Below, one piece after another: positions 1 through 6,835 of a stretch of DNA of 6,835 nucleotides. Within the stretch, counting starts at the first letter, position 1. Each line of letters starts with the position of its first letter. A program made the position numbers and the translations under genes. Source of the stretch: Paenibacillus sp. (lineage in GTDB: Bacteria > Bacillota > Bacilli > Paenibacillales > Paenibacillaceae); the NCBI GenBank assembly GCA_029256665.1, contig JAQSXN010000218.1, positions 1 to 6,835 of the forward strand. Direction: 5' to 3'. The notes beneath the pieces were generated by a model. That model did no database searches. It had not been told where the DNA came from and worked only from the letters and a program-made list of their open reading frames with translations.

Positions 1-1705
1 TCGTCGAACGCGTCTGCCTGCGCCAATTGGCGTGCATCGTGCTGCCGAACGCGACGTAATGCCCGCTCTCGATCGCAAGCGGCTCTCCGAACGCATGCAG
101 CAGGAAAGCGTTTTGATCGCCGTGGCTATGGCTGATCGAGCCGTAAGGGCTGCTTTTGGTCAGCAGCATGATATGTTCGTCCGGGTCGTCCATCCGATGA
201 TGCATCGCCACCCAGCCGATGTCCCGAAACCACTTTGCCGGCTCGATCGCGCCGTTGCTCGGCGCAACCGGCTCCACGGACGGGTAGTCGTGCAGAAACT
301 GCAGGTTGTCGAAGCGGAAATCCCACCAGCCGTAATTATAAAATTTCGAATCGGGATCGGGGTCGTTATCCTTTGTTTGTTCATAATACCATTGATACAG
401 ACCATTGCCCGTCACGCCCGCGAATTGCCGAATATTGTAGCCGGTCTTGAGGATCGGCCGCTCGCCAAGCGACGACTGGTCGCAGAAGCTGGCGCGCACC
501 GTATCCGGGCTGCAGCAATAGAGCGGGAAGTCGCCGGTGCGTGCAAAAAACGGTCTCTTGTACAGGTCGATGCCGCAATACCCCTTAACCAGATTTAAAG
601 CGTCGATCAAATAGGCCATGCCCGTCGTCCAATACATCGGACCTTCCGCCCAACCTCCGTCCTCGCCTCCCCAAGGGGAATACAGGCAAGCGTAATAATC
701 GAGTGCGTAATGCAGCCACTCCGCCGCCTCCGCCTCTTCGTGCATCAGCGCGATGCCGGCCGGCACAAGCACGGAGGATAAGGAACGAACCGCATGGCTG
801 TCGAACGGCACTTGATGGATTTTGGAGCGTTCGATGACGTGGAAAGCTACCTGGCGGGTTCTCTCCAGCAGGCTTTTTTTGACGAGAGACCGCTCCGTCT
901 CGGACAGCTCGCCGTGCAGCCAATCGTATCCCCAGGCAATCGCCCCGGCCATCCGAAAGGCAGCTTCGTCATTATAATCGCGCGATGTCCTGCCCTCTGC
1001 GTCCCAAGACGCCGCATGGAGCAGCCATTGCTTCGCGCGGTCGAGTATGGTTTGGTCTCGCAGCACGACGCCAGCCACGCTAAGGTGTCGAATCGCGTAC
1101 AGCATCTCCTGGCAGTCGATGTACATCCGGCGCCAGAGATCGGCAACGCGCTTATTGCCGGGATACGGCTTCGGCTCCGGGATGAGCTCGCGCTCAAGCC
1201 AAGGCTGAACGGATTTCGCGAAGAAGACGTCCCATCCCGCGTAAGCCGGATCGGCTAATACCTTCTCGCGCAGCTCCGAAGCGCCTTCGGCGTTCAGCCA
1301 CAATCTCGGATGAGCGGCGTCCGTATGGGCAAACCTTCCTTCTCGGGCCGGGAGCGGCGTCTCCGGCAATCCCGGCGGCACAACGAACGACCTTGCCTTG
1401 CTCCAATTGCTGCCGATCGACTCTCCGCCCTCATCGCCTGCCAGAGCGTATCTCCAATAATGGAGCCCTGGCGCAAGCGCCCCGGGTGGCGTAAACAAAT
1501 TGTAGGGCACATCGCCAAAGGTCTGCGTGGTTCCGCTGGCGAAATCCGGCGTGGACGATAGCTGGAGAACGTACCGTCCTCCCTCCGCAAGCGCGGGCAT
1601 CCAGGTAAAGCGCGGAGGGTTTTCCAGCAATGCCGTGCTTTCGTTCGGCTCGTATGGGACCGATAAAACGCCGCTTACCGGCTCGAACAGCTTTGTCGCG
1701 CTCAT
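1..1705 (-). CDS. DUF4962-type heparinase II/III-family polysaccharide lyase (5' part, C-terminus beyond left edge)
   Basis: The frame opens at ATG (1703-1705) and stays open for 568 codons to the window edge, so the C-terminus is missing. Residues about 1-110 look like a fibronectin-III-like domain typical of DUF4962 proteins (ENPPRFTW near residue 28, then YVLQLS). HPRLWL at 132-137 leads into a helical region expected to form the alpha/alpha toroid. It holds DSHAVR (His304) and EGPMYW (Glu354, Tyr358). The start of the heparinase II/III-like beta-domain follows, with HSHGDQNAF (His526, His528) and SGHY ending at 550. In family terms His304 and Tyr358 are the probable catalytic pair of a beta-eliminating uronate lyase; this is by analogy. 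No signal peptide is visible, so it is probably cytoplasmic. It overlaps the preceding lyase gene by four bases (ATGA) and has its own Shine-Dalgarno. DUF4962 relatives include glycosaminoglycan lyases, but the substrate here is unknown. Family assignment is strong; specificity is open. Confidence 0.88.
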   Translation of the reverse strand, partial: MSATKLFEPVSGVLSVPYEPNESTALLENPPRFTWMPALAEGGRYVLQLSSTPDFASGTTQTFGDVPYNLFTPPGALAPGLHYWRYALAGDEGGESIGSNWSKARSFVVPPGLPETPLPAREGRFAHTDAAHPRLWLNAEGASELREKVLADPAYAGWDVFFAKSVQPWLERELIPEPKPYPGNKRVADLWRRMYIDCQEMLYAIRHLSVAGVVLRDQTILDRAKQWLLHAASWDAEGRTSRDYNDEAAFRMAGAIAWGYDWLHGELSETERSLVKKSLLERTRQVAFHVIERSKIHQVPFDSHAVRSLSSVLVPAGIALMHEEAEAAEWLHYALDYYACLYSPWGGEDGGWAEGPMYWTTGMAYLIDALNLVKGYCGIDLYKRPFFARTGDFPLYCCSPDTVRASFCDQSSLGERPILKTGYNIRQFAGVTGNGLYQWYYEQTKDNDPDPDSKFYNYGWWDFRFDNLQFLHDYPSVEPVAPSNGAIEPAKWFRDIGWVAMHHRMDDPDEHIMLLTKSSPYGSISHSHGDQNAFLLHAFGEPLAIESGHYVAFGSTMHANWRRQTRST

Positions 1706-3807
1706 CCGTTCAGCTCCTTTATCCCGTCTTCCGTTATGTTGTACGTTTGGTTGCCGGAGACTCCCAGCACTCGCAAGATTCGCCCTTCATCCGCACCGGC
1801 GCAGGGTTCCCACTCCAGCTTGAGCTCTCCTAAGCCGAACCGGTAGACGGCGACGATGTCGGTTTCCCGCCCGACTTGGCGAAGCAGAATGCCGTTCATC
1901 GGCACGGAAGGATCCGTAGCGATGCCCGGCGAAGACACGTATGACAGTTCTGTACGCGCCGGCATGATCAACGCCGCGGTTACTCCCGGCTTGGCGATGG
2001 CGGCTCCCGCCGACGGTTGCTCCAGTCCATCAAGGCGGATCTGCAAGACCGCGCTTGCCGCGTCGCCGCTTGCAGACATCGCTTGCTCCCGCATGACGGC
2101 AATTCCGCGCACGTATTGGTAGCCGTCCCGATCGCCGTACGACGCAGGCTCATCATGGCGCTCCCAGTTGCCCTGGTTCAGATCCATCTCGCCGAGGAAG
2201 TGGAACCACCAGTCGATGGTTCCCTCCTCTTGCATGCGGACCTGGACCCAATCGATGACATAGTCGCCGGTAACCGCGACGTGCCGGAGAAACGTCACGC
2301 CTTCGTACGCGTCGTTTGCGCTCATGCTGATGAAGCTGCCCTCCGCATCCGAGCGGTAAGCGAGGCAACGGCCCGCGGTTTCGGCCTGCGACCGCCCATT
2401 AATGCTGAGCGTGTTATGGCAGGGCGTCGACGGATACCAGCTTTTCTTTAATTCGGAGCCGTACGGAACGGTGCCGCGATCGGGAGACAGCGGCGAACCG
2501 GCCGCATCCATCATCACGTTCAGCTTGTCGTAATGTCCGTGCGATCCGCCATGCGGCCCGAAGTCTACCGTAACGCTAAGCGGATTCTCCCGCTGCCTTA
2601 AGACCGCGAAGCCGCTATCCGGCAGCAGACAGGATTTCGACATCGTCGTCTCGGCACTCGTTGCCGGTAACGTATCAGCCCTTTCATCACCGATATCCGC
2701 TCCATACAACAAGGCTTCGAGTGACCCCTTTCTGCCTGCCCCGGCATTTAATTCCTTATAATAGAAGCGCAACACGCGCAAATAGTCCGCTTTATGATAT
2801 GTTGTATATCCAATTTCGAAAATTTCGACGATTTCGCGTCCGTAAGGGACGCGCCCGTAAGGGCCGTCATGCCAAGCCGGCAGTCGTCCGCCGTCATCCG
2901 CGATGGATGCCAGCACGTCCAGCATTCCTTCGATGCTCCGATTGCCGTTGCCGCGAACCGAATGCCCGTCCAGGCCGATTCGCTCCAGCATTTCCGCCGC
3001 GATCAGATAAGCGCGCAAGACGAATACGTGATAATAGACGCTGCCCTCGAACTCCAAGCCGTCTCCCTGGATGGCAATCTCAATATGGCGGCGAATGCCT
3101 CCCGGCCGCTCCAGCACCGTAACGAGACTGTCGTTGTCGCCCTGCGCGGCATAGACGCAGCATAACGCGGCGTTAAGCCAAGCGGTGTAATTGTTTTCCG
3201 GCTGATTGCGCTCCACGGTCAAGATGGCGTGGTATTGCTCCATGCTGCGTCCTAGCATCTCCCAGAAGGCCGCGAGTTCGTCCTTGGCGTCGTCGAAGTC
3301 CATCCCGTTATCCGCGAGCAGCAAGTAGGCCCGGATCAACGTCGTCGCCCAGATCGCTTCCGTCAGCGCCTGATGGAAGGCGCGTCCCTTTAGCATCCAG
3401 GGCTGAGCGTCCGGATGCACCGGGTATAGCGGAAACTGTCTCGCATAGGCAACGATAATCCCTTTGCCGTAATCGCCATAGCGGCGTTCGCCGGACGACG
3501 CGTGCACCGCGGCTGCCTGCAGCGCGAAACGCGCCATCGCCTGATGGCGGAAGACGAGCCAAGCTCCGTGATAGGGCTCGCCCTCCAGCACGCAGCCATG
3601 CGGACATAAGTAACGACCCGAATCGGCTTGAAGCTCGTCGAACAGCAGCTCCGTATGATGCTCGGGACAAACGTATTGATGCCACCAGCCGCCCGGCTCC
3701 AGGGGGATGGCCGGTCCGGCCGCGATGACGGAGTCCAGCTCCGAGGCTAGCAGACGCAGCGTTTCGGGGTCATCATAGCAACGTTGCGACAAATTCGAAT
3801 GTCTCAT
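1702..3807 (-). CDS. Heparinase II/III-family polysaccharide lyase, 701 aa, cytoplasmic
   Basis: This complete 701-residue protein has the heparinase II/III layout: an alpha-helical toroid (about 75-350) followed by a beta-sandwich (about 390-690). Near the N-terminus are CPEHH (47-51) and CPHGC (68-72), a possible metal site. Candidate active-site segments are NNYTAW (Asn205/Asn206), EGSVYYH (Glu254, Tyr258/Tyr259), GGSHGHYDKL (420-429, His423 and His425) and CHNT (463-466). The last two are hallmark heparinase motifs. The expected reaction is beta-elimination of a uronic-acid-containing glycan, leaving an unsaturated uronate at the new non-reducing end. The N-terminus (MRHSNLSQ) has no signal peptide, which suggests action on imported oligosaccharides. 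The start overlaps the dehydrogenase stop in an ATGA and has no good Shine-Dalgarno, so translational coupling is likely. The family is clear. Heparan, alginate or another uronate polymer cannot be distinguished from sequence. Confidence 0.93.
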   Translation of the reverse strand: MRHSNLSQRCYDDPETLRLLASELDSVIAAGPAIPLEPGGWWHQYVCPEHHTELLFDELQADSGRYLCPHGCVLEGEPYHGAWLVFRHQAMARFALQAAAVHASSGERRYGDYGKGIIVAYARQFPLYPVHPDAQPWMLKGRAFHQALTEAIWATTLIRAYLLLADNGMDFDDAKDELAAFWEMLGRSMEQYHAILTVERNQPENNYTAWLNAALCCVYAAQGDNDSLVTVLERPGGIRRHIEIAIQGDGLEFEGSVYYHVFVLRAYLIAAEMLERIGLDGHSVRGNGNRSIEGMLDVLASIADDGGRLPAWHDGPYGRVPYGREIVEIFEIGYTTYHKADYLRVLRFYYKELNAGAGRKGSLEALLYGADIGDERADTLPATSAETTMSKSCLLPDSGFAVLRQRENPLSVTVDFGPHGGSHGHYDKLNVMMDAAGSPLSPDRGTVPYGSELKKSWYPSTPCHNTLSINGRSQAETAGRCLAYRSDAEGSFISMSANDAYEGVTFLRHVAVTGDYVIDWVQVRMQEEGTIDWWFHFLGEMDLNQGNWERHDEPASYGDRDGYQYVRGIAVMREQAMSASGDAASAVLQIRLDGLEQPSAGAAIAKPGVTAALIMPARTELSYVSSPGIATDPSVPMNGILLRQVGRETDIVAVYRFGLGELKLEWEPCAGADEGRILRVLGVSGNQTYNITEDGIKELNG
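1714..1720 (-). promoter_or_regulatory. Ribosome binding site of the DUF4962 lyase
   Basis: On the minus strand this reads AAAGGAG, with 8 bases to the ATG at 1705. It lies inside the last codons of the upstream lyase gene. The good match and spacing fix the start of the DUF4962 lyase at 1705 and suggest it is initiated independently as well as by coupling. Confidence 0.85.
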
Positions 3808-4571
3808 CGCATGAACATGCCGCCGTTGATTTCGATCGTTTCTCCCGTCACGTAGGCGGACAGCTCGGAGACGAGGTACAACGCGGCGCCCGCCACGTCG
3901 CCCGGCGTCCCTTCCCGGCGGAGCGGAATGCCTTGGACCGTCGCTTGTCTTGCCGCATCGGGCGTAAACGTGGCATGGAATGCGGTGCCGCCGATAAAGC
4001 CCGGCGAAATCGCATTGACCAATATGCCGTCGCCGGCTACCTCCTTCGCCAATCCCTTCGTGTAGGCCATCACCGCCGCCTTGCTGGCCGCATAGATGGA
4101 CGCGCCCGGTCCGCCGCCGTTATGCGCCGCGATCGACGTCATGTTGACGATTCTTCCGCCGCCGCTCGCTTTCATGCCCTTCAACACCGCTTTGCTGACA
4201 AAAACGGCGCTTTTCATGTTGACGTCCATCACCTTGGCATACAGCTCTTCCGTCATTTCGGCGTTCGCAAGCCGCTGTACCAAATGGCCGGCATTGTTGA
4301 CAAGGATGTCGACGGTTCCGCCGAACGCTTCTTCGATTTCGGCAATCATCCGATCGATTGCTCCGATATCCGTCACATCGGCGCGGAAGGCGCGCGCCAT
4401 GCCGCCAAGCGCCTCGATATCGGCTACCGTCTCCGCCGCGCCTTGCCCGCTGTTCAAATAATTGACCGCAACCTTGGCGCCATGTCTGCCAAGCTCCGTC
4501 GCCACGCCGCGTCCGATCCCTCCGCTTGCCCCCGTTACAAGGGCGATCTTGCCCGTCAGATCGATCTTCAT
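3804..4571 (-). CDS. SDR-family NAD(P)-dependent oxidoreductase, 255 aa
   Basis: This is a classical short-chain dehydrogenase of normal length (255 residues). The Rossmann nucleotide-binding motif TGASGGIG is at 13-20 and NNAG at 92-95. The catalytic residues are Ser146 (MTSIAAH) and Tyr160/Lys164 (YAASK), followed by ISPG (188-191). The second beta-strand ends in NYLNS rather than an acidic residue, which leans towards NADP(H) but is not decisive. The Ser-to-Tyr spacing is 14 residues against 13 in E. coli FabG, caused by a glycine-rich loop. Automated pipelines might call it 3-oxoacyl-ACP reductase or glucose 1-dehydrogenase. Its position between a sensor kinase and two uronate lyases argues for a sugar role, for example reduction of the keto-uronate from lyase action or a KduD-like step. 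That role is inference. The ATG is preceded by GGGAGG at 9-base spacing. Confidence 0.94.
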   Translation of the reverse strand: MKIDLTGKIALVTGASGGIGRGVATELGRHGAKVAVNYLNSGQGAAETVADIEALGGMARAFRADVTDIGAIDRMIAEIEEAFGGTVDILVNNAGHLVQRLANAEMTEELYAKVMDVNMKSAVFVSKAVLKGMKASGGGRIVNMTSIAAHNGGGPGASIYAASKAAVMAYTKGLAKEVAGDGILVNAISPGFIGGTAFHATFTPDAARQATVQGIPLRREGTPGDVAGAALYLVSELSAYVTGETIEINGGMFMR

Positions 4572-4580
4572 CTCTTGTTT

Positions 4581-4586
4581 CCTCCC
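4581..4586 (-). promoter_or_regulatory. Ribosome binding site of the SDR gene
   Basis: On the minus strand this reads GGGAGG, with 9 bases to the ATG at 4571. It lies in the 19-base gap after the kinase stop, the only true intergenic DNA in the window. The gap is too short for a separate promoter or a terminator, so the enzymes are presumably co-transcribed with the two-component genes. Confidence 0.88.
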
Positions 4587-4590
4587 GTTG

Positions 4591-6423
4591 TCATTCGTTT
4601 AGTTGCCCGCGGGGCATTACCATCGTAACGACGGTTCCGCTACCTTGGGCGCTGTCGATTTGAATCCCGTAATCGTTGCCGTATACCATCTGAATGCGGC
4701 GATGTACGTTCAGAATGCCGATGCCGCCCTTCCGGCGTCGTTGCGCCAGCTCATCTTCTTCCGCGAGCCTGTTCTCCTTCAGCCTCTGCCTGACCATCGC
4801 CAGCCGCTTCTCGGACATCCCTTCGCCATTGTCTTCCACCGTGATGAACAGGCTCCCCTGCTCCAGCCGCGCATCCACGCGAATGCAATGATGGGGCTCG
4901 ATGCCGCCCGGAAACGCATGCTGGAACACGTTTTCCACGATCGGCTGCAGCGTTAGCCGGACCATGCCTTCCAGCAGGAGCGACGGTTCGACCGCCACCT
5001 CCAGCTCGAATTCCCTGCCGATCCGATGTTTGAGGATGATGAGGTAATTTCGGACATGGTTCAGCTCGTTGACGATCGTGCTTTCCTCCAGATTGGTCTG
5101 GACCGAATACCGTAGCATGAACGCCATCGCTTCCACCATCTCCGTTATATCGTCGGAATCCTGGACGATCGCGTAACAATTGATGGTCTCGAGCGTGTTG
5201 TATAGAAAATGCGGGTTGATCTGAAGCTGCAGGGCCTGGAATTCCGCCTTCTGCCGTTCCAGCTGAATATCTTGAAGCTCCAGCTGGGCTTTATGTCCTT
5301 TCAGCTCCGCGTCGTACACCCGCCCGATCATCTCCGACAACCGGCCGACCATGAGATTAAAGCTATGGACCAGGCCGCCGACTTCGTCCTCGCGGGGCTT
5401 GACCTTAACCGTCTGCCAATTGCCTTTCTCCATCTCGCGCATGCCGTTCATGAGCGTCCGGATCGGCTGCACGATCGAACGCCCGAAGCGCACCGCCATG
5501 AACAACGCGATCGCCAGCGTCAGCAAGCCGACGCCGACCGTCGTCGTGCGGATTGCCGAGATCGGCGCGCGAAGCTCCTCCAGCGGCATGGAGATCGCAA
5601 GGCTCCAGCCGGAATAATCCGACCTGCGCGACACGATCATTCGTTCCTGGCCGCCAAGCTCCGCGATCAGCCGCTCTTCGCCGCCGCGCACGATGCGGTC
5701 CGGGATATCCGAGCGGAGCAGCTCGCCCATCGGATTGGAGTCCGGCGCGTAGACGACTTCTCCTTGGCTGTCCAGAATAAAGAAAAAGCCGTTTTCGCCG
5801 AGATCCATCCCCTTCCAGAGCTTCGTCAACTGCTCCTCGCGGAATTCGATCGCCAGCACGCCTTTAATGCTGTACGACGAATACCCTCTGATCTTGCGGG
5901 CGACGGTGATGACCTGGCCCTGATCCTTTGGCAGCAGACTGGTGCTCATGATCGAGATTCGGCCGTTCCGTTCCGTCTTATCGTTTAATTCCTCAAGCCG
6001 TTCCGTCGTATCGACGCTATGCGACGAGAACCCTTGGTTCGCGTCGAAGATCGAACGTCCGTGATAGCCGAGAATGTAGATCATGTTGATTTGCGTCGGA
6101 TACGTAATATGGATCTTGTCGAATATATCCTTGCGAATGCCGTTCGTAAATTCGTAGTAGGCGTAGCTGTCGTCAGGATCCATATCCAGAAACTTCTTCA
6201 CTTGCTGCTGCGACAGAATGGAATCCGTCACCCGCTCGAACGTTTGCAGTTGGTTGTCCGTCTGCATGGACGCGCTGTTGATGACCGTCGTAAAATATTT
6301 TTCGACCTGCTCGTCGATCGCTTCGGAAGACTTCACGTACGAGAAAACGCCGACCATCGACATCGAAAATAGAATCAAAATAAAAAAATAAACGAACAGC
6401 TGCTTCGAAAGGCTTTTGCGCAT
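4591..6423 (-). CDS. YesM-like membrane sensor histidine kinase, 610 aa
   Basis: This complete 610-residue kinase has one membrane helix at about 9-30 and an extracytoplasmic sensor region at about 31-285 that fits a double-Cache fold. A second helix lies at about 290-312 and a HAMP linker at about 313-366. A charged coiled coil (about 370-400) leads into the His_kinase segment QINPHFLYNTL (401-411), with His405 as phospho-acceptor. The ATPase domain shows the N box QPIVENVFQHAF (493-504), DNGEGM (531-536) and GGIGILNV (566-573). An acidic-then-basic stretch (AEEDELAQRRRK, 554-565) sits in the lid region before the last motif. YesM-type kinases pair with YesN-type regulators and respond to extracellular sugars or their transport proteins; the ligand here is unknown. 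Its ATG overlaps the regulator stop by one base (TAATG), as expected for a cognate pair. Unusually short spacing (19 bases) links it to the enzyme genes. Confidence 0.95.
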   Translation of the reverse strand: MRKSLSKQLFVYFFILILFSMSMVGVFSYVKSSEAIDEQVEKYFTTVINSASMQTDNQLQTFERVTDSILSQQQVKKFLDMDPDDSYAYYEFTNGIRKDIFDKIHITYPTQINMIYILGYHGRSIFDANQGFSSHSVDTTERLEELNDKTERNGRISIMSTSLLPKDQGQVITVARKIRGYSSYSIKGVLAIEFREEQLTKLWKGMDLGENGFFFILDSQGEVVYAPDSNPMGELLRSDIPDRIVRGGEERLIAELGGQERMIVSRRSDYSGWSLAISMPLEELRAPISAIRTTTVGVGLLTLAIALFMAVRFGRSIVQPIRTLMNGMREMEKGNWQTVKVKPREDEVGGLVHSFNLMVGRLSEMIGRVYDAELKGHKAQLELQDIQLERQKAEFQALQLQINPHFLYNTLETINCYAIVQDSDDITEMVEAMAFMLRYSVQTNLEESTIVNELNHVRNYLIILKHRIGREFELEVAVEPSLLLEGMVRLTLQPIVENVFQHAFPGGIEPHHCIRVDARLEQGSLFITVEDNGEGMSEKRLAMVRQRLKENRLAEEDELAQRRRKGGIGILNVHRRIQMVYGNDYGIQIDSAQGSGTVVTMVMPRGQLNE

Positions 6424-6835
6424 TAGTCGATCCCCAGCATGTCGCGGTATTCGGACGGCGTGTAGCCGGTGAACTTCTTGAACGTTTTCGTGAAATGCGG
6501 ATGATCCGCGTAACCGACCTCATGGGATATGTCCGTGATCTTGTAGTGCGGCAATGCGAGCAGCTTCTTGGCCCGCTCCATTCTCCGCTTGATCCGGTAT
6601 TGAACGAACGTTTCGTCTGTCATTTGTTTGAACAGCTGGCTGAAGTATGACGGATTAAGTCCCAAACGATCCGCCACCTCCTCCAGCGATAGCTCCTTGG
6701 ACAAATTCTGCTCGATGTACATTTTCACTTCCTCGACGGGGTCCTTGACGTTGCCTCGCCGTTTGCCGCGTACCAGCTTCATCAAGCCGTCCAGCTCGCC
6801 CCCCAGCCAGCGGAAGCAATCGTCCAAGCCGGGCT
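6423..6835 (-). CDS. AraC-type DNA-binding domain of a YesN-like response regulator (3' part, N-terminus beyond right edge)
   Basis: Only the last 136 residues are inside the window; the frame is open to the right edge, so the true start is outside. What is visible is a complete AraC/XylS C-terminal domain. The first helix-turn-helix is around LSLEEVADRLGLNPSYFSQL, and the second runs through ITDISHEVGY to the family signature ending GYTPSEYR. Upstream of it is a linker (FRWLGGELDGLMKL) of the kind found between receiver and AraC domains. The receiver domain itself is not in the window. The call as a response regulator therefore rests on the immediate, overlapping YesM-like kinase. A plain AraC regulator is the alternative. 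It probably activates this operon, including its own gene, but no binding site can be tested because the promoter lies outside the window. Confidence 0.9.
   Translation of the reverse strand, partial: PGLDDCFRWLGGELDGLMKLVRGKRRGNVKDPVEEVKMYIEQNLSKELSLEEVADRLGLNPSYFSQLFKQMTDETFVQYRIKRRMERAKKLLALPHYKITDISHEVGYADHPHFTKTFKKFTGYTPSEYRDMLGID
6431..6435 (-). promoter_or_regulatory. Weak ribosome binding site of the sensor kinase
   Basis: On the minus strand GGGGA lies about 7 bases before the kinase ATG at 6423, inside the last codons of the regulator gene. It is a modest match. Together with the TAATG stop/start overlap it suggests that kinase translation is largely coupled to that of the regulator. 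Confidence 0.5.

Noticed and set aside
32..598. 188-codon open frame on the plus strand, opposite the DUF4962 lyase
   Set aside because: It is a GC-rich antisense shadow. The minus-strand frame carries recognisable lyase motifs in the same bases, and the plus frame is low-complexity Arg/Ala/Val with no family likeness.
858..886. T-run with flanking CTCTC/GAGAG, resembling an intrinsic terminator
   Set aside because: It lies in the middle of the DUF4962 lyase coding sequence. The flanking pairs are weak and there is no stable GC-rich stem next to the T-run.
585..1590. Several short minus-strand open frames inside the DUF4962 lyase, suggesting a broken gene
   Set aside because: They lie in other frames. 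The frame starting at 1705 is uninterrupted to the edge with motifs in the right order, so there is no frameshift or pseudogene.
2840..2866. Short direct repeat of cgtaaggg
   Set aside because: It is explained by the repeated peptide GPYGRVPYGRE in the lyase (residues about 315-325) and does not extend beyond the coding need.
3933..4628. 231-codon open frame on the plus strand, opposite the SDR
   Set aside because: It is antisense to a textbook SDR with every catalytic motif intact. It has no recognisable domain and a composition typical of shadows.
5209..5988. 259-codon open frame on the plus strand, opposite the histidine kinase
   Set aside because: It lies entirely antisense to the kinase HAMP, sensor and coiled-coil coding sequence. 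Its composition is rich in Arg, His and Asp without domain patterns, and it has no supporting operon context.

Overview
The window is one tightly packed, single-direction gene set on the minus strand, and it reads from right to left. The gene content points to a Firmicute of the Paenibacillaceae (Paenibacillus or Cohnella type). The evidence is a YesM/YesN-type two-component pair placed beside carbohydrate genes, strong AGGAG-type ribosome binding sites, and moderately GC-rich coding sequence. No rRNA or other marker is present, so the taxon is an inference.

In transcription order the layout has five genes. (1) The 3' end of an AraC-type DNA-binding protein, most likely a YesN-like response regulator, is cut by the right edge (6423-6835). 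(2) A complete YesM-like membrane sensor histidine kinase follows (4591-6423). (3) Next is a complete short-chain dehydrogenase/reductase (3804-4571). (4) A complete heparinase II/III-family polysaccharide lyase of 701 aa follows (1702-3807). (5) Last is the 5' part of a second, different heparinase-fold protein of the DUF4962 type (1-1705). Its frame stays open for 568 codons and runs off the left edge.

The junctions are TAATG (1-base overlap), a 19-base gap carrying a strong Shine-Dalgarno, ATGA (4-base overlap) and ATGA again. This is the pattern of a single translationally coupled operon. There is no intergenic room for a promoter or terminator, and no stretch over 20 bases is without a gene. 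The promoter must lie beyond the right edge and any terminator beyond the left edge.

The likely joint function is sensing and breakdown of a uronic-acid-containing glycan. The kinase would detect an extracellular cue and phosphorylate the regulator, which switches on the locus. The two lyases lack signal peptides, so they probably cleave imported oligosaccharides in the cytoplasm by beta-elimination. The reductase could act on the resulting keto-sugar or a related uronate. The actual substrate cannot be read from the sequence. The point most worth following is that the two adjacent lyases appear to carry different catalytic signatures (Asn-Tyr versus His-Tyr), which could mean division of labour on two uronate epimers or linkages.
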